Shown here in pieces: positions 51,164-60,299 of a DNA stretch of 64,000 nucleotides; position 1 is the stretch's first letter; every line of letters starts with the position of its first letter. Under the pieces are notes generated by a model. It saw only the letters and a program-made list of their open reading frames with translations. It did no database searches and was not told the DNA's origin. The stretch is taken from positions 1 through 64,000 of the forward strand of contig JBHJHE010000045.1 of assembly GCA_050331095.1 (NCBI GenBank), in the 5' to 3' direction. Position numbers and translations under genes: made by a program. The stretch comes from MED-G105 sp050331095 (lineage in GTDB: Bacteria; Pseudomonadota; Alphaproteobacteria; Caulobacterales; Parvularculaceae).

Positions 51164-52174
51164 ATGAACGTTCGTTTAGGGCGCTTCCGCGCCGTCGCGC
51201 TCATGGGCGCTGCGGCGCTGGCGCTCGGCGCTTGCGGCGGCGAGACGCCCGACGCCGCCCCCTCCGAAGAAGAAAGCGCCGGCGACGCCGAGGGCGACGA
51301 TACGGGCGAGCAGGGCGACGCGGTCGACAAAGACGAAACGGCGGACGCCGAAGCGAACGAGGCGCAAAAAGCGGCGAACCTCGAAAGCGCGAAGGCGTTC
51401 CTTGCGGAGAACGCGAAACGCGACGGGGTCGTGACGACCGAATCCGGCCTGCAATACGAAATCGTCAGCAAAGGGCCGGAGGACGGCGCCTCGCCGGAGG
51501 CGAGCGATCTCGTTGACGTGCACTATGTCGGTACCCTGACGAACGGCGAAGAGTTCGATTCCTCGCGCGCCCGCGGCCAGCCGGCGCGCTTCCCCCTGAA
51601 CCGCGTCATCCCCGGCTGGACCGAGGCCGTGCAGCTCATGAGCGAGGGCGACCGCTTCAAGATCTTCCTGCCGCCCGAACTCGCCTACGGCGAAACGGGC
51701 ACGCCCAACGGCCCCATCGGCCCAAACGAGGCGCTCGTCTTCGACGTCGAACTGATCAAGGTCGCGAGCCCCAAGCGCAACCTCGCCAAGGCGAAGGAGT
51801 TCCTCGCCGAGAACAAGGCGAAGGACGGAATCCAGACGACCGAGTCGGGCCTGCAGTATGAAGTCCTGACCGAGGGCGGGACCGACGGCGTGGCGCCGGA
51901 GGCGACCAACGTCGTGCGCGTTCACTATGAGGGACGGCTAATCGACGGCACGGTGTTCGATTCTTCGCTCCAGCGGGGAACGCCGGCGGAGTTTCCCCTG
52001 AACCGCGTGATCGCCGGCTGGACGGAGGGCCTTCAGCTTATGAGCGAGGGCGACAAGTACCGCTTCTACATCCCGCCTGAGCTCGGCTACGGCGAAACCG
52101 GCGCGCCGGGCGGCTCCATCGGGCCGAACGAGGCCCGCGTTTTCGAGGTCGAGCTCCTTGAGGTGAAGGTCTGA
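51164..52174 (+). CDS. Lipoprotein with two FKBP-type peptidyl-prolyl isomerase domains
   Basis: A 336-residue lipoprotein (lipobox ALALGACGG, start ATG at 51164 with GGAG upstream). A long Asp/Glu-rich linker (residues about 25-70) is followed by two FKBP domains, each introduced by a short helical 'AKAFLAENAKRDGV' / 'AKEFLAENKAKDGI' segment and TTESGLQYE. The domains share the VHYVGTL/VHYEGRL, FDSS, PLNRVIPGWTE and YGETG motifs, so they arose by duplication. In the envelope it should assist folding of outer-membrane or surface proteins. Single gene. Confidence 0.93.
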   Translation: MNVRLGRFRAVALMGAAALALGACGGETPDAAPSEEESAGDAEGDDTGEQGDAVDKDETADAEANEAQKAANLESAKAFLAENAKRDGVVTTESGLQYEIVSKGPEDGASPEASDLVDVHYVGTLTNGEEFDSSRARGQPARFPLNRVIPGWTEAVQLMSEGDRFKIFLPPELAYGETGTPNGPIGPNEALVFDVELIKVASPKRNLAKAKEFLAENKAKDGIQTTESGLQYEVLTEGGTDGVAPEATNVVRVHYEGRLIDGTVFDSSLQRGTPAEFPLNRVIAGWTEGLQLMSEGDKYRFYIPPELGYGETGAPGGSIGPNEARVFEVELLEVKV

Positions 52175-52208
52175 CGTCTAAGTCGTCCCACCGAGGTGAC
52201 GGTTTGAA

Positions 52209-52230
52209 GATATAAAGATAAGCTTATGTC
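52209..52230. promoter_or_regulatory. Palindromic operator candidate upstream of metH-N (SahR-like)
   Basis: GATATAA-AGATAAGC-TTATGTC, with arms matching at six of seven bases and an inner 10-bp palindrome ATAAGCTTAT, lies 59 bp before the start of the gene. It resembles the binding motif reported for SahR, an ArsR-type regulator of methionine genes in proteobacteria. I see no riboswitch-like fold. Recognition is from memory of the motif. Confidence 0.45.
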
Positions 52231-52288
52231 ATTCGACGACGCGGCGGCGTTCCCCGTCCGCGTCGTCGACGCCAAAAGGACGTAAGCT

Positions 52289-53374
52289 ATGCCTGATCCG
52301 GCAAAAGACCCCTATCCCGGCCGCCAGGACCGCATCGCCAAACTGCGCATCGCGTTGGACGAGCGCGTCGTCGTGCTCGACGGCGCGGCCGGCACCTTCA
52401 TCCAGGGCGAAGAGCTCGACGAGGCCGGCTATCGGGCGGAGCGCTTCGCCGACTGGCCTTGCGACGTCCGCGGCAACAACGACCTTCTGATCCTGTCGCG
52501 GCCCGACATCGTGGAGCGGATGCACGCCGCCTATCTCGCGGCCGGCGCGGAGCTCATCGAAACGAACACGTTTTCGGCGACGACCATCGCCCAGGCCGAC
52601 TACGCGATGGAGGACCTTGCTTACGAGCTGAACGTCGAGGGCGCGCGCCTCGCCCGGCGCGCCGCCGACGCAGCGGCGACCGCTGACGCGCCGCGGTGGG
52701 TCGCCGGGGCCATCGGACCGACGAACCGGACGGCGTCGATCTCGCCGGACGTCAACGATCCGGGCAAGCGCAACGTCGATTTCGGCGCGCTGCGCGTCGC
52801 CTATGGGCAAGCCGCGCGCGGGCTTATCGAGGGCGGGGCGGACGCCATCCTCATCGAGACGATTTTCGACACTTTGAACGCCAAGGCCGCGATCTTCGCC
52901 GTCCAGGAGCAGTACGACGAGCTTGGCTTCGAGATCCCGTTAATGCTGTCGGTGACGATCACCGACCAGTCTGGGCGCACGCTCTCCGGTCAGACCGCGG
53001 AGGCGTTCTGGCGCTCCGTCGCCCACGCCAGGCCGTTGAGCGTCGGCGTCAACTGCGCCCTTGGGCCCGACCTCATGCGGCCCTACGTCGCCGAACTCGC
53101 CCGCGTCGCCGATTGCTACGTTTCGGCCTACCCCAACGCCGGCCTGCCGAACGCCTTCGGCGGCTATGACGAAACGCCGGAAAGCATGACCGAGCATCTC
53201 GGTGAATGGGCCCGCAGCGGGCTCCTCAACATCGTCGGCGGGTGCTGCGGCACGACGCCGGCCCACATCGCCGCCTTCGCGGAGGCGGTGCGGGGCGTCG
53301 CGCCGCGATGCGCGGGCGACGTCGAACCGGCCCTGCGCCTGTCGGGCCTCGAGCCGTTTTCGCTCGCAGGTTGA
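52289..53374 (+). CDS. metH: Homocysteine S-methyltransferase, N-terminal half of a split MetH
   Basis: A 361-residue protein containing only the zinc-dependent homocysteine-binding domain of cobalamin-dependent methionine synthase: VVLDGAAGTFIQ, ETNTFSATTIAQADYAMED, VAGAIGPTNR, VGVNCALGPDLMRPY (first zinc Cys) and IVGGCCGTTPAHIAAF (zinc Cys pair). In Caulobacter-type genomes the cobalamin/folate part is a separate gene, here outside the window. AAGGAC precedes the ATG. It is preceded by a palindromic operator. Confidence 0.93.
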   Translation: MPDPAKDPYPGRQDRIAKLRIALDERVVVLDGAAGTFIQGEELDEAGYRAERFADWPCDVRGNNDLLILSRPDIVERMHAAYLAAGAELIETNTFSATTIAQADYAMEDLAYELNVEGARLARRAADAAATADAPRWVAGAIGPTNRTASISPDVNDPGKRNVDFGALRVAYGQAARGLIEGGADAILIETIFDTLNAKAAIFAVQEQYDELGFEIPLMLSVTITDQSGRTLSGQTAEAFWRSVAHARPLSVGVNCALGPDLMRPYVAELARVADCYVSAYPNAGLPNAFGGYDETPESMTEHLGEWARSGLLNIVGGCCGTTPAHIAAFAEAVRGVAPRCAGDVEPALRLSGLEPFSLAG

Positions 53375-53452
53375 GCGCGGCGCGTTTTTCGGATCAAAAT
53401 TTAGGATGCGGCGCCAAAACGCGCCGGACGCGCTAGGGACGCAATCGACAGA

Positions 53453-54622
53453 GTGACAGAGGCCATCGAGGACATAGCCGCGCAGAAGGCGTGGATCGCG
53501 CGTTTGATCGCTTACGACACGACGTCGCGCAATTCGAACCTCGCGCTTATCGACGACGTGGAGGATTTCCTCCGACGATCGGGCGCGGCGACGTTCCGCG
53601 TGCCGAACGACGACGGAACGAAGACCAATCTCTACGGCGTCGTCGGCCCTATGGCGCCGGGCGGGGTCGTCCTTTCCGGCCACACGGACGTCGTGCCGGT
53701 GGACGGCCAGTCCTGGGAGAGCGATCCGTTCACGCTCGCCGAGCGCGGCGACAAGCTCTACGGCCGCGGCGCCTGCGACATGAAGTCCTTCTCCGCCGTC
53801 GCCCTCTCGCTTGTCGAGGAAATGCGCGCCGCCGAGCTAAAGCGGCCGATCATATTCGCCCTTTCTTATGACGAAGAGGTCGGCTGTCTCGGCGCGCCGC
53901 GGATGATCGACGAAATCATCGCCCGCCTGCCGCGGCCTGAAGCGGTCATCGTCGGCGAGCCGACGATGATGAAGGTCGTCGACGGCCATAAAGGGATTGC
54001 GTCCTTCCGCACGACCGTCACCGGCTTCACGCCCCATTCGAGCCAAACGGACCGCGGCGTCTCAGCGGTCGAAGGCGCGGCGAAGCTGATCGCCAAGATC
54101 GCCGGCATGCGCGAGACGCGGGCGCGCAACGCCGATCCGGACTGCCCGTTTTCGCCGCCCCATTCGACGATGACCGTGAACGTCGTCGATGGCGGCACGC
54201 AGCTCAACATCATGGCGGCGAGCTGCGCCTTCGAGTGGGACTGCCGCGTGGTGCCGGGCGAGACGGCGGCGGACATTTTCGACGAGTTCGCCGACGCTGC
54301 GCTCGGCGTGCAAGCCGAGATGCGCGAGATCGCCGGCGACTGTCGTGTTGACACGGAGCAACTGACGAACGCTCCGTCCCTTGCACCGCGGGCGGACAAT
54401 CCGGCTGCGGATCTCGCCAAGGCGTTGACGGGTCACAACGCGACGGAAGTCGTTTCCTACGCCGCCGAGGCTGGCCAGTTCCAGGCCGCCGGCCTGCCGA
54501 CCGTCATTTGCGGGCCGGGGTCGATCGATCAGGCTCACCAGGCGAACGAGTACGTCTCCGTCGACCAGGTGGCCCAGAGCAAGGCGTTTATGCGCCGATT
54601 GATCGCCCGTCTGGCGGCTTGA
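53453..54622 (+). CDS. argE: Acetylornithine deacetylase
   Basis: A 389-residue M20 metallopeptidase of arginine synthesis: SGHTDVVPVDG, YGRGACDMKSFSAVALS, ALSYDEEVGCLGAPRM and VGEPTMMKVVDGHKG, with the final metal His in SIDQAHQANEYVSVDQ. It starts at a GTG with only a weak site. It shares fold with dapE at 23.7 kb but not the substrate-specific residues. Confidence 0.93.
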   Translation: MTEAIEDIAAQKAWIARLIAYDTTSRNSNLALIDDVEDFLRRSGAATFRVPNDDGTKTNLYGVVGPMAPGGVVLSGHTDVVPVDGQSWESDPFTLAERGDKLYGRGACDMKSFSAVALSLVEEMRAAELKRPIIFALSYDEEVGCLGAPRMIDEIIARLPRPEAVIVGEPTMMKVVDGHKGIASFRTTVTGFTPHSSQTDRGVSAVEGAAKLIAKIAGMRETRARNADPDCPFSPPHSTMTVNVVDGGTQLNIMAASCAFEWDCRVVPGETAADIFDEFADAALGVQAEMREIAGDCRVDTEQLTNAPSLAPRADNPAADLAKALTGHNATEVVSYAAEAGQFQAAGLPTVICGPGSIDQAHQANEYVSVDQVAQSKAFMRRLIARLAA

Positions 54623-54673
54623 TCGCCGGTCGACGCCTACAACGTATTCGCTCTCAAGCCTTCAACGGAGCCG

Positions 54674-55189
54674 ATGCGCATGAAAATCAAAGATCGTCCG
54701 GAATACGCTCAAAAAACCGACATCCTCCGGTTCTCGCCCGGCGTGACCGTCGCCGAGGCGGTCAAGGCGATGTCGACGAAGAATTACGGCTCGAGCCTCG
54801 TCATCGACGAGAACGAAAAGCTTCTCGGCATCTTCACCGAGCGCGACTTGATGCGCCGCGTCGTCGCCAACGACGTCGACCCGGCGACGACGCCGTTGCG
54901 CGACGTGATGACCGACAGCGTAAAGGTGGCGACCGCCGAGGACAGCTTGATCGACTGGCTGCGGATCATGTCGAACGAGCGGTTTCGCCACCTGCCCGTC
55001 GTCGATGAAGACGGAAGGGTCGTGACCATTATGTCGCAGGGCGACTTCGTGTCGTATACATGGCCCGACCTCCTGCAACGCGTCGGCGAACAGGCGCGAG
55101 CCACGATAGCGCCGAACGTGCAGATCGCCTTCATGGTCGGCGGGGTCATGCTCTACACGATTGTGATGATGCTGATCTTCGCCGCCTAG
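54674..55189 (+). CDS. CBS-domain-pair protein with a C-terminal membrane helix
   Basis: A 171-residue protein. Two CBS domains (about 12-65 and 80-130: VTVAEAVKAMSTKNYGSSLVID, LLGIFTERDLMRRVV, EDSLIDWLRIMSNERFRHLPVVD, VTIMSQGDFVSY) bind adenosyl nucleotides in known cases. A helix at the end, VQIAFMVGGVMLYTIVMMLIFAA, anchors it to the membrane. The ATG two codons later (54680) has better spacing to GGAG and could be the true start. Confidence 0.85.
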   Translation: MRMKIKDRPEYAQKTDILRFSPGVTVAEAVKAMSTKNYGSSLVIDENEKLLGIFTERDLMRRVVANDVDPATTPLRDVMTDSVKVATAEDSLIDWLRIMSNERFRHLPVVDEDGRVVTIMSQGDFVSYTWPDLLQRVGEQARATIAPNVQIAFMVGGVMLYTIVMMLIFAA

Positions 55190-55297
55190 GCGCGGTTCGG
55201 GCGGGCGTTAAGCCCGCCGCTTTACCCAGCGTTTACGCTGCGCTGCGACGGTCCGCCCGTGGTCGGCGGGCGACGGCCGCGCGGGTAAGGGCGCGTT

Positions 55298-56719
55298 GTG
55301 AAGAAGATCAGTCAATGTCGGGCGTGCGGTTCAACGAGCCTGCGCCCGGCGTTCGTCATTGAGAGCGCCGCAGCGTCGGCCGGCGGCGACGTGCGGCGCG
55401 GCGAGGCCAACCTCGCGCGCGGTCTTTTCGGCGGCGAGGGGTTCGCGGCGTCCGGCGCCAGCGCTTATCGCTATGTGCGTTGCGACAGCGGTCAGAACGC
55501 TGAAGCTTGCGGCCTTGTCCAGAACGAACGCCTTGGGGCCGCGCCGATGGCCCCGCCGCCCTCCGGGCTCTACCGCTCCAACCGCAGCCATTTGCGCGCC
55601 GTCGCCACGGAGGCGTTGGAGCTCGTGTCCGGCCGCGATTGCGCCGCCCTCGACATCGGTTGTTCCGACGGCACGTTGTTGTCGTTCTATCCTCGCTGGG
55701 TCGAGCGCTACGGCGTCGACCGCGCCGACGTTGTCGAGCAGATCGGCGCCTGGGCGTGGCGGGCCCGGGCGGCGTTTCCGTCGATCGAGATCGACCGCGC
55801 CCTCGGCGACCGCAAATTCGATATCGTCACGGCGATCTCGGTTCTTGAAGAGGTGGACGAACCGCGCGCGTTTCTCGCCCGCATCAAGGCGCTGCTCGCC
55901 CCCGACGGCGTTCTCGCGCTTGAGACGCTCTATGCGCCGATGACCCTGACCCGCACGAGCGTCGAGGCGGTCATGGACGGCAAGGCGGCGCTCTATTCGC
56001 TCGGCGCCCTGGAGCGTCTTTTGCGCGAGTGCGATCTGAAGATCTTCCGCGGCGCCGTAACGGACAAGAACGGCGGGTCGGTGAGGCTCTTCGCTTGCCA
56101 CGCCGACGTGGACGCCTACGATTTCGATCCGTGGTACGAGCGTCTCGCGCGGCTGTGGGACGAGGAGAACGCCCTCGCGCTCCACATGCCGGCGCCATAC
56201 CAGGCGTTTCAGGGGCGCGCTGAAGAAGCCCGCGCCGCTTTCGCCGACTTTATGGTCGCGGCCCGCCGCCGCGGCGAGGTCGCCCACATCGTCGGCGCCG
56301 GCGAGGCGGCTCGCGAAATCTTTCATTGGGCCGGTCCCGGCGTCTCGGCGATCGAAGCGGCGGTCGCGCCGAACGACGTCGCCGGCGACGCCGCCGACGG
56401 CGCGCGTCTTTGCCCCGGCGGCCCGCCGCTCGTCAGCGAGGCGGAATCGCGGGCGTTGGAGCCGGACTACTTCATCGCGCCGTCGGCGCTGAAGCGCGAA
56501 ATGCTGGAGCGGTGGCGCGAGCCGATCCTTCGCGGCGCGACGTTCCTCTTTCCGACGCCGACGCCCCACATCGTCGACGCCGGCAACTACGCCGCCGAAC
56601 TCGGCAAGTCCCTCGCCGACGGCGATGGGGCGGGCGGCGTCGAAACCCTGCGCGCGATCTTGAGCGCCGCGGGCGGCCTGCGCGTCGTCGCCGACGCCGG
56701 GGCGCGCAAGCGCGCCTGA
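55298..56719 (+). CDS. SAM-dependent methyltransferase with N-terminal zinc-binding domain (NDP-sugar C-methyltransferase type)
   Basis: A 473-residue protein starting at GTG with AAGGG upstream. A zinc knuckle-like N-terminus (CRACGS ... CDSGQNAEACG) precedes the Rossmann methyltransferase core (CAALDIGCSDGTLLSFY, KFDIVTAISVLEEVDEP, LAPDGVLALETL). A C-terminal domain follows (PHIVDAGNYAAEL). The order is that of the Methyltransf_13/23/14 proteins that methylate NDP-deoxysugars. The sugar made here is not known; galE at 57.9 kb is 1.2 kb downstream. Confidence 0.82.
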   Translation: MKKISQCRACGSTSLRPAFVIESAAASAGGDVRRGEANLARGLFGGEGFAASGASAYRYVRCDSGQNAEACGLVQNERLGAAPMAPPPSGLYRSNRSHLRAVATEALELVSGRDCAALDIGCSDGTLLSFYPRWVERYGVDRADVVEQIGAWAWRARAAFPSIEIDRALGDRKFDIVTAISVLEEVDEPRAFLARIKALLAPDGVLALETLYAPMTLTRTSVEAVMDGKAALYSLGALERLLRECDLKIFRGAVTDKNGGSVRLFACHADVDAYDFDPWYERLARLWDEENALALHMPAPYQAFQGRAEEARAAFADFMVAARRRGEVAHIVGAGEAAREIFHWAGPGVSAIEAAVAPNDVAGDAADGARLCPGGPPLVSEAESRALEPDYFIAPSALKREMLERWREPILRGATFLFPTPTPHIVDAGNYAAELGKSLADGDGAGGVETLRAILSAAGGLRVVADAGARKRA

Positions 56720-56726
56720 TCGGCCA

Positions 56727-57143
56727 TCAAGTTTTTCTGCGAACGAATTTGAGCCCTGACCAGTCCGCGTCGACGGCGCAGACTTTGACGTCGCCCCAGC
56801 CGAGCGGCAGGAGCGTCGCGCGCAGATCGTCCTCCGTCAGGTCGACATGGAGAGGCGAGCTTTTCTTGGGCCACGAGATCCAGAGGGCGCCGCCGGGCGC
56901 GACCTTGTCGAGCGCGCCGGGGATCGCCGCCGCGAGCTTCGCTCGGTTGGCGCAAAACAGATGGACGACGTCGCCGCCCGCCGCCCGCTTGCGGAACGCG
57001 ACGTCTTCGGCGCCCGCCATCAGCGCGTCGTAACTGGCGGGCGCGTTGAGCGCGAGGCAAGTCATCCCTGGCTTCAAGCCGATCTTCTGGAACAGCGGCT
57101 TGCCGGAATAGCCGTGAACCGGCGCGGGCGCGGCCCTTTTCAT
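56727..57143 (-). CDS. DUF3052-like protein
   Basis: A 138-residue protein with GYSGKPLFQKIGLKPGMTCLALNAP, VHLFCANRAKLAAAI, GGALWISWPKKSSPLHVDLTEDDLRATLLPLGWGDVKVCAVDADWSGLKFVRRKT. This layout matches DUF3052 proteins, whose function is unknown. The first 4 bp overlap the end of the upstream membrane protein gene, so they are cotranscribed. Confidence 0.75.
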   Translation of the reverse strand: MKRAAPAPVHGYSGKPLFQKIGLKPGMTCLALNAPASYDALMAGAEDVAFRKRAAGGDVVHLFCANRAKLAAAIPGALDKVAPGGALWISWPKKSSPLHVDLTEDDLRATLLPLGWGDVKVCAVDADWSGLKFVRRKT

Positions 57144-57613
57144 GGCGTCGATCGCGCCCGCCGCATGAAGCGCCGAACGATCAGCGCCGCAACGAACAAC
57201 TCGAGCCAGGCGAGGGGCAGCGCGGTCCACATGATCGGCGCCGGCGCGAGGCCCATATTGCCGCCGCCGAGCCAGAGGAGGCCGAACGTCCCGAGCGTGA
57301 AGCCCGTCGCGCCGAACGCCGCCTCGGCGAGCGTCGCGCCGCGCGCTTGAAGATAGAGCCAGAAGAAGCCCGTCGCCGCCGCGATCAGGATCGTGGCCCA
57401 AACGCCCCAAACGGCGAAGATCGCCAGGTTCATCGCGCCGACGCCAGGGTCGTCCGGATAAGCGGCGCGCAGCATCGGCCGCACGATCGCAAAGTAACGC
57501 CAGACCTCCGACGCGTTGATCCACACATAGTTGGCGGCGAACGCGCCGACGAGGGCGCGCGGCGCCCCGCCCGTGCGTCCGTCGTCGCTGTCTCGGTGCG
57601 GTTCGGCTCTCAT
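57140..57613 (-). CDS. Membrane protein of unknown function
   Basis: A 157-residue protein with GGAGAG before the ATG. After a basic N-terminus come four hydrophobic helices (LVGAFAANYVWINASEVWRYF, AIFAVWGVWATILIAAATGFFW, GATGFTLGTFGLLW, PIMWTALPLAWLELFVAALIV). No family recognised. It is divergent from galE and overlaps the DUF3052-like gene by 4 bp. Confidence 0.72.
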   Translation of the reverse strand: MRAEPHRDSDDGRTGGAPRALVGAFAANYVWINASEVWRYFAIVRPMLRAAYPDDPGVGAMNLAIFAVWGVWATILIAAATGFFWLYLQARGATLAEAAFGATGFTLGTFGLLWLGGGNMGLAPAPIMWTALPLAWLELFVAALIVRRFMRRARSTP

Positions 57614-57881
57614 GAACGCGATCTCTCCGCGGACCCGGCGCCGGCGTCAACGCCATCGTGATCGCTTGCGCCGCGGATCGCGCGGAAAAAGACGCAAAAC
57701 ATCACAAAATTTAAACCGAACGTTTTCCATAACAAGTGCGCCGTGGCGGTCGTCCGTCCGGCGCGATACGAGAAACGTTGCGTCAATTTCGATCCCCGCC
57801 GTTTGCTTGGAGCGCGCGGCGTCGTACGGAGCGAAGCGAGCGGCGTTCGTCCGAGAGCGTCGCGTGGCGGAAAGGCGGACC

Positions 57882-58880
57882 ATGACCGTCCTCGTGACCG
57901 GCGGCGCCGGATACATCGGCGCGCACATGCTGCTCGCCCTCGCGGAGGCGGGAGAGGAAGCCGTCGCGCTCGACGACCTCTCCAACGGCGCGCGCTGGCT
58001 CGCGCCCCGTTCAGCGGACCTTGTCATTGGCGATGTCGGCGACGCCGATTTCGTCGAACGCGTCCTGCGCGCCCGCGGCGTCGACGAGGTGATCCACTTC
58101 GCGGGCTCGACGCTCATTCAGGATTCGATCTCACGCCCGCTCGACTATTACGAAAACAACACCGCGAATACGATCCGTCTCCTGAAGGCGTGCGCGGCGT
58201 GCGGCGTCAAACGCTTTATTTTTTCGTCGACGGCCGCCGTTTATGGCCGGCCCGCGTCCTCGCCCGTTAGCGAAAGCGCCGCCGTCGCCTCGATTTCGCC
58301 CTACGGCGCGTCTATGGCCATGAGCGAACGCGTGCTCGACGACGTCGCCCGCGCGGCCGGCATGACGTACGCGACGTTGCGTTATTTCAACGTCGCCGGC
58401 GCGGATCCGGCCCTGCGGGCAGGCCAGATCGGCAAGCCGACCCACCTCGTTCGCGTCGCGGCGCAAATCGCCGTCGGCGCCCGCCGGGAGAACCTGCAGA
58501 TTTACGGCGGCGACTACTCCACGCCCGACGGCACGGCGATCCGCGACTACGTCCACGTCAGCGATCTCGCCGACGCGCACCTCGCCGCGCTGGAACGCCT
58601 GCGCGCCGGCGGCCGGTCGACGACGCTCAACTGCGGCTATGGCCGCGGCTACTCGGTGCTTGAGGTGATCGACGCCGTCGAGCGCGTTTCTGGCGAAGCG
58701 TTGCCGACGGCGCCGGCCCCCCGGCGCGAGGGCGATCCCCCGCAGCTCATCGCCGACACGGCGGCGATACGCACGCAGATCGACTGGCGCCCGCGCTATG
58801 ACGAGATCGACTTTATCGTCCGTACGGCGATCGACTGGGAGCGGAAGATGAACGCCGCCCTCCTGGAGCGCAGCGCTTGA
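57882..58880 (+). CDS. galE: UDP-glucose 4-epimerase-like SDR protein with substituted catalytic lysine
   Basis: A 332-residue extended SDR enzyme starting at the ATG at 57882. It has the NAD-binding GGAGYIGAHM, the Asp of the beta-2 strand (DDLSNG), VDEVIHFAGSTL, FIFSSTAAVYG and the substrate loop YGGDYSTPDGTAIRDYVHVSDLADAHLAALERL. The active-site pair usually reads YxxxK; here it is Y141-G-A-S-M145, with ATG in place of AAG. The rest looks intact. It converts UDP-glucose and UDP-galactose in relatives, but activity is doubtful without the Lys. The VanZ-like gene overlaps its stop by 4 bp. Confidence 0.88.
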   Translation: MTVLVTGGAGYIGAHMLLALAEAGEEAVALDDLSNGARWLAPRSADLVIGDVGDADFVERVLRARGVDEVIHFAGSTLIQDSISRPLDYYENNTANTIRLLKACAACGVKRFIFSSTAAVYGRPASSPVSESAAVASISPYGASMAMSERVLDDVARAAGMTYATLRYFNVAGADPALRAGQIGKPTHLVRVAAQIAVGARRENLQIYGGDYSTPDGTAIRDYVHVSDLADAHLAALERLRAGGRSTTLNCGYGRGYSVLEVIDAVERVSGEALPTAPAPRREGDPPQLIADTAAIRTQIDWRPRYDEIDFIVRTAIDWERKMNAALLERSA

Positions 58881-59362
58881 GCCGTCTCAACTGGATTTTG
58901 GGGCCGAGGCGCGCGCCGATCTGGCGGGCGACTTTCGTCTTTCTCGCGCTTGCCGCCACGTGGGCGACCTTAACGCCGAACGCCGATCCGGTAGGGCGGG
59001 GACTCTCGATGTTGCGGTGGATCGCCGAACTCGTTCTCGGCGACCCCAACGAGGACGACAAGATCGGCCATTTCGCCGCCTATGGCGCGCTTGGCGGCGC
59101 GCTCGCCCTTTCGCGCGGCGATTTCTTCAGGGGGCGCGCACCCGGCGGGCGATTGTTCGGCGCCGTCCTTCTCGCCGCTTACGGAGCGAGTCTCGAATAC
59201 GCGCAGCTCCTCGGCGGCGTGCGGTACGCCGACCCCGCCGACGGCCTTGCGAACGCGCTTGGCGCGATCTGCGGCGTTCTCGTCGGACTGCTCCTCGAAC
59301 GGATCGCCGAGATCCGTGCGTCGCGCCGCGCCGGCGCGTACTACGCCGCCGGGCGCCGCTAG
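58877..59362 (+). CDS. VanZ-like membrane protein
   Basis: A 161-residue protein starting at TTG, overlapping the galE stop (TTGA). Family features are visible: DKIGHFAAYGALGGALAL, ASLEYAQLLGG and a terminal LANALGAICGVLVGLLLERI helix. It has about four helices. VanZ-like proteins are linked to envelope and antibiotic resistance traits in some bacteria, but function here is unknown. Confidence 0.75.
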   Translation: MSRLNWILGPRRAPIWRATFVFLALAATWATLTPNADPVGRGLSMLRWIAELVLGDPNEDDKIGHFAAYGALGGALALSRGDFFRGRAPGGRLFGAVLLAAYGASLEYAQLLGGVRYADPADGLANALGAICGVLVGLLLERIAEIRASRRAGAYYAAGRR

Positions 59363-59440
59363 ACGCTCGCTTGCGCCGGTTGCGGAACGGCGCGGCTTCG
59401 CCCAAGGATCTCGTCCGACGGATTGACGCGGGAGGGATCG

Positions 59441-60277
59441 ATGGACGCGCTGTTGTCTCTGGAGAACCTGTTCACGCTCGCCATGTTGGTGTTGCTGCAG
59501 GCGGTGTTGGGCTTCGACAACCTTCTCTACATCTCGATTGAATCCCAGCGCGTCGAACCCGCGCGCCGTCAGTTCGTTCGCCGCATGGGCATCGGGCTGG
59601 CCGTCGGCCTGCGGCTTGTCCTGCTGCTGGCGGTCGTCGGCGTCCTGGAGCGGTTCGCCGAACCGTTTCTGGCGTTCGACTTCGGCTTCGTCGACGCGGA
59701 GTTCACGATCCACGCGGTGGTTTCGCTCTTCGGCGGCGCCTTCATCATCTACACCGCGACGAAAGAGATCATGCATCTCCTCGCCATCGATCATCTGGAC
59801 CAAGTGGAGGGCACCAGCCAGCGCAGCGTCCCGACGGCGCTCTTCTGGATCGTGACGATGAACCTCGTCTTCTCGTTCGACTCGCTCCTGTCGGCGATCG
59901 CCTTGACCGACGTTCTGCCCGTTATGGCGCTCGCCATCATCATCGGCGGCGCGATGATGATCCTCCTCGCCGATCAGGTTGCGGCGTTCATCGAGAAGAA
60001 CCGGATGTATGAGGTGATCGGACTGTTCATCCTCTTCATCGTCGGCATCCTGCTCGTCTCCGAGGGCGGCCATCTCGCGCACATGCACCTGTTCGGCTAC
60101 GAAGTGACGCCGATGTCGAAGACGACGTTCTACTTCGTGATTTTCGTGATGGTGGTCGTCAACATCGTGCAAACGCGCTACCGCAAGAAGATCGAGGCTC
60201 AGCGGCGGCGGGAGCGCGGCCCCCGCGTCGCGCCGACTTCCGCCGCGGCGGCGCCGGCCGCCGCGCCCGCCGAATAG
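59441..60277 (+). CDS. TerC-family membrane protein
   Basis: A 278-residue protein with GGGAGGG before the ATG at 59441. Its seven or so helices include the conserved acidic blocks VLGFDNLLYISIESQR and MNLVFSFDSLLSAIALTDV, which are typical metal-binding positions. TerC proteins export Mn(II) or support metalation of exoenzymes. Basic/Ala-rich C-terminal tail. It precedes the P450 gene by 22 bp. Confidence 0.92.
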   Translation: MDALLSLENLFTLAMLVLLQAVLGFDNLLYISIESQRVEPARRQFVRRMGIGLAVGLRLVLLLAVVGVLERFAEPFLAFDFGFVDAEFTIHAVVSLFGGAFIIYTATKEIMHLLAIDHLDQVEGTSQRSVPTALFWIVTMNLVFSFDSLLSAIALTDVLPVMALAIIIGGAMMILLADQVAAFIEKNRMYEVIGLFILFIVGILLVSEGGHLAHMHLFGYEVTPMSKTTFYFVIFVMVVVNIVQTRYRKKIEAQRRRERGPRVAPTSAAAAPAAAPAE

Positions 60278-60299
60278 ATATTCGGGAGCCGCCAGGCCG

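Noticed and set aside
52175..52288. SAM-II, SAM/SAH, SAH or cobalamin riboswitch before metH
   Set aside because: None of the conserved cores of these classes that I remember can be found; the palindrome is a better explanation.
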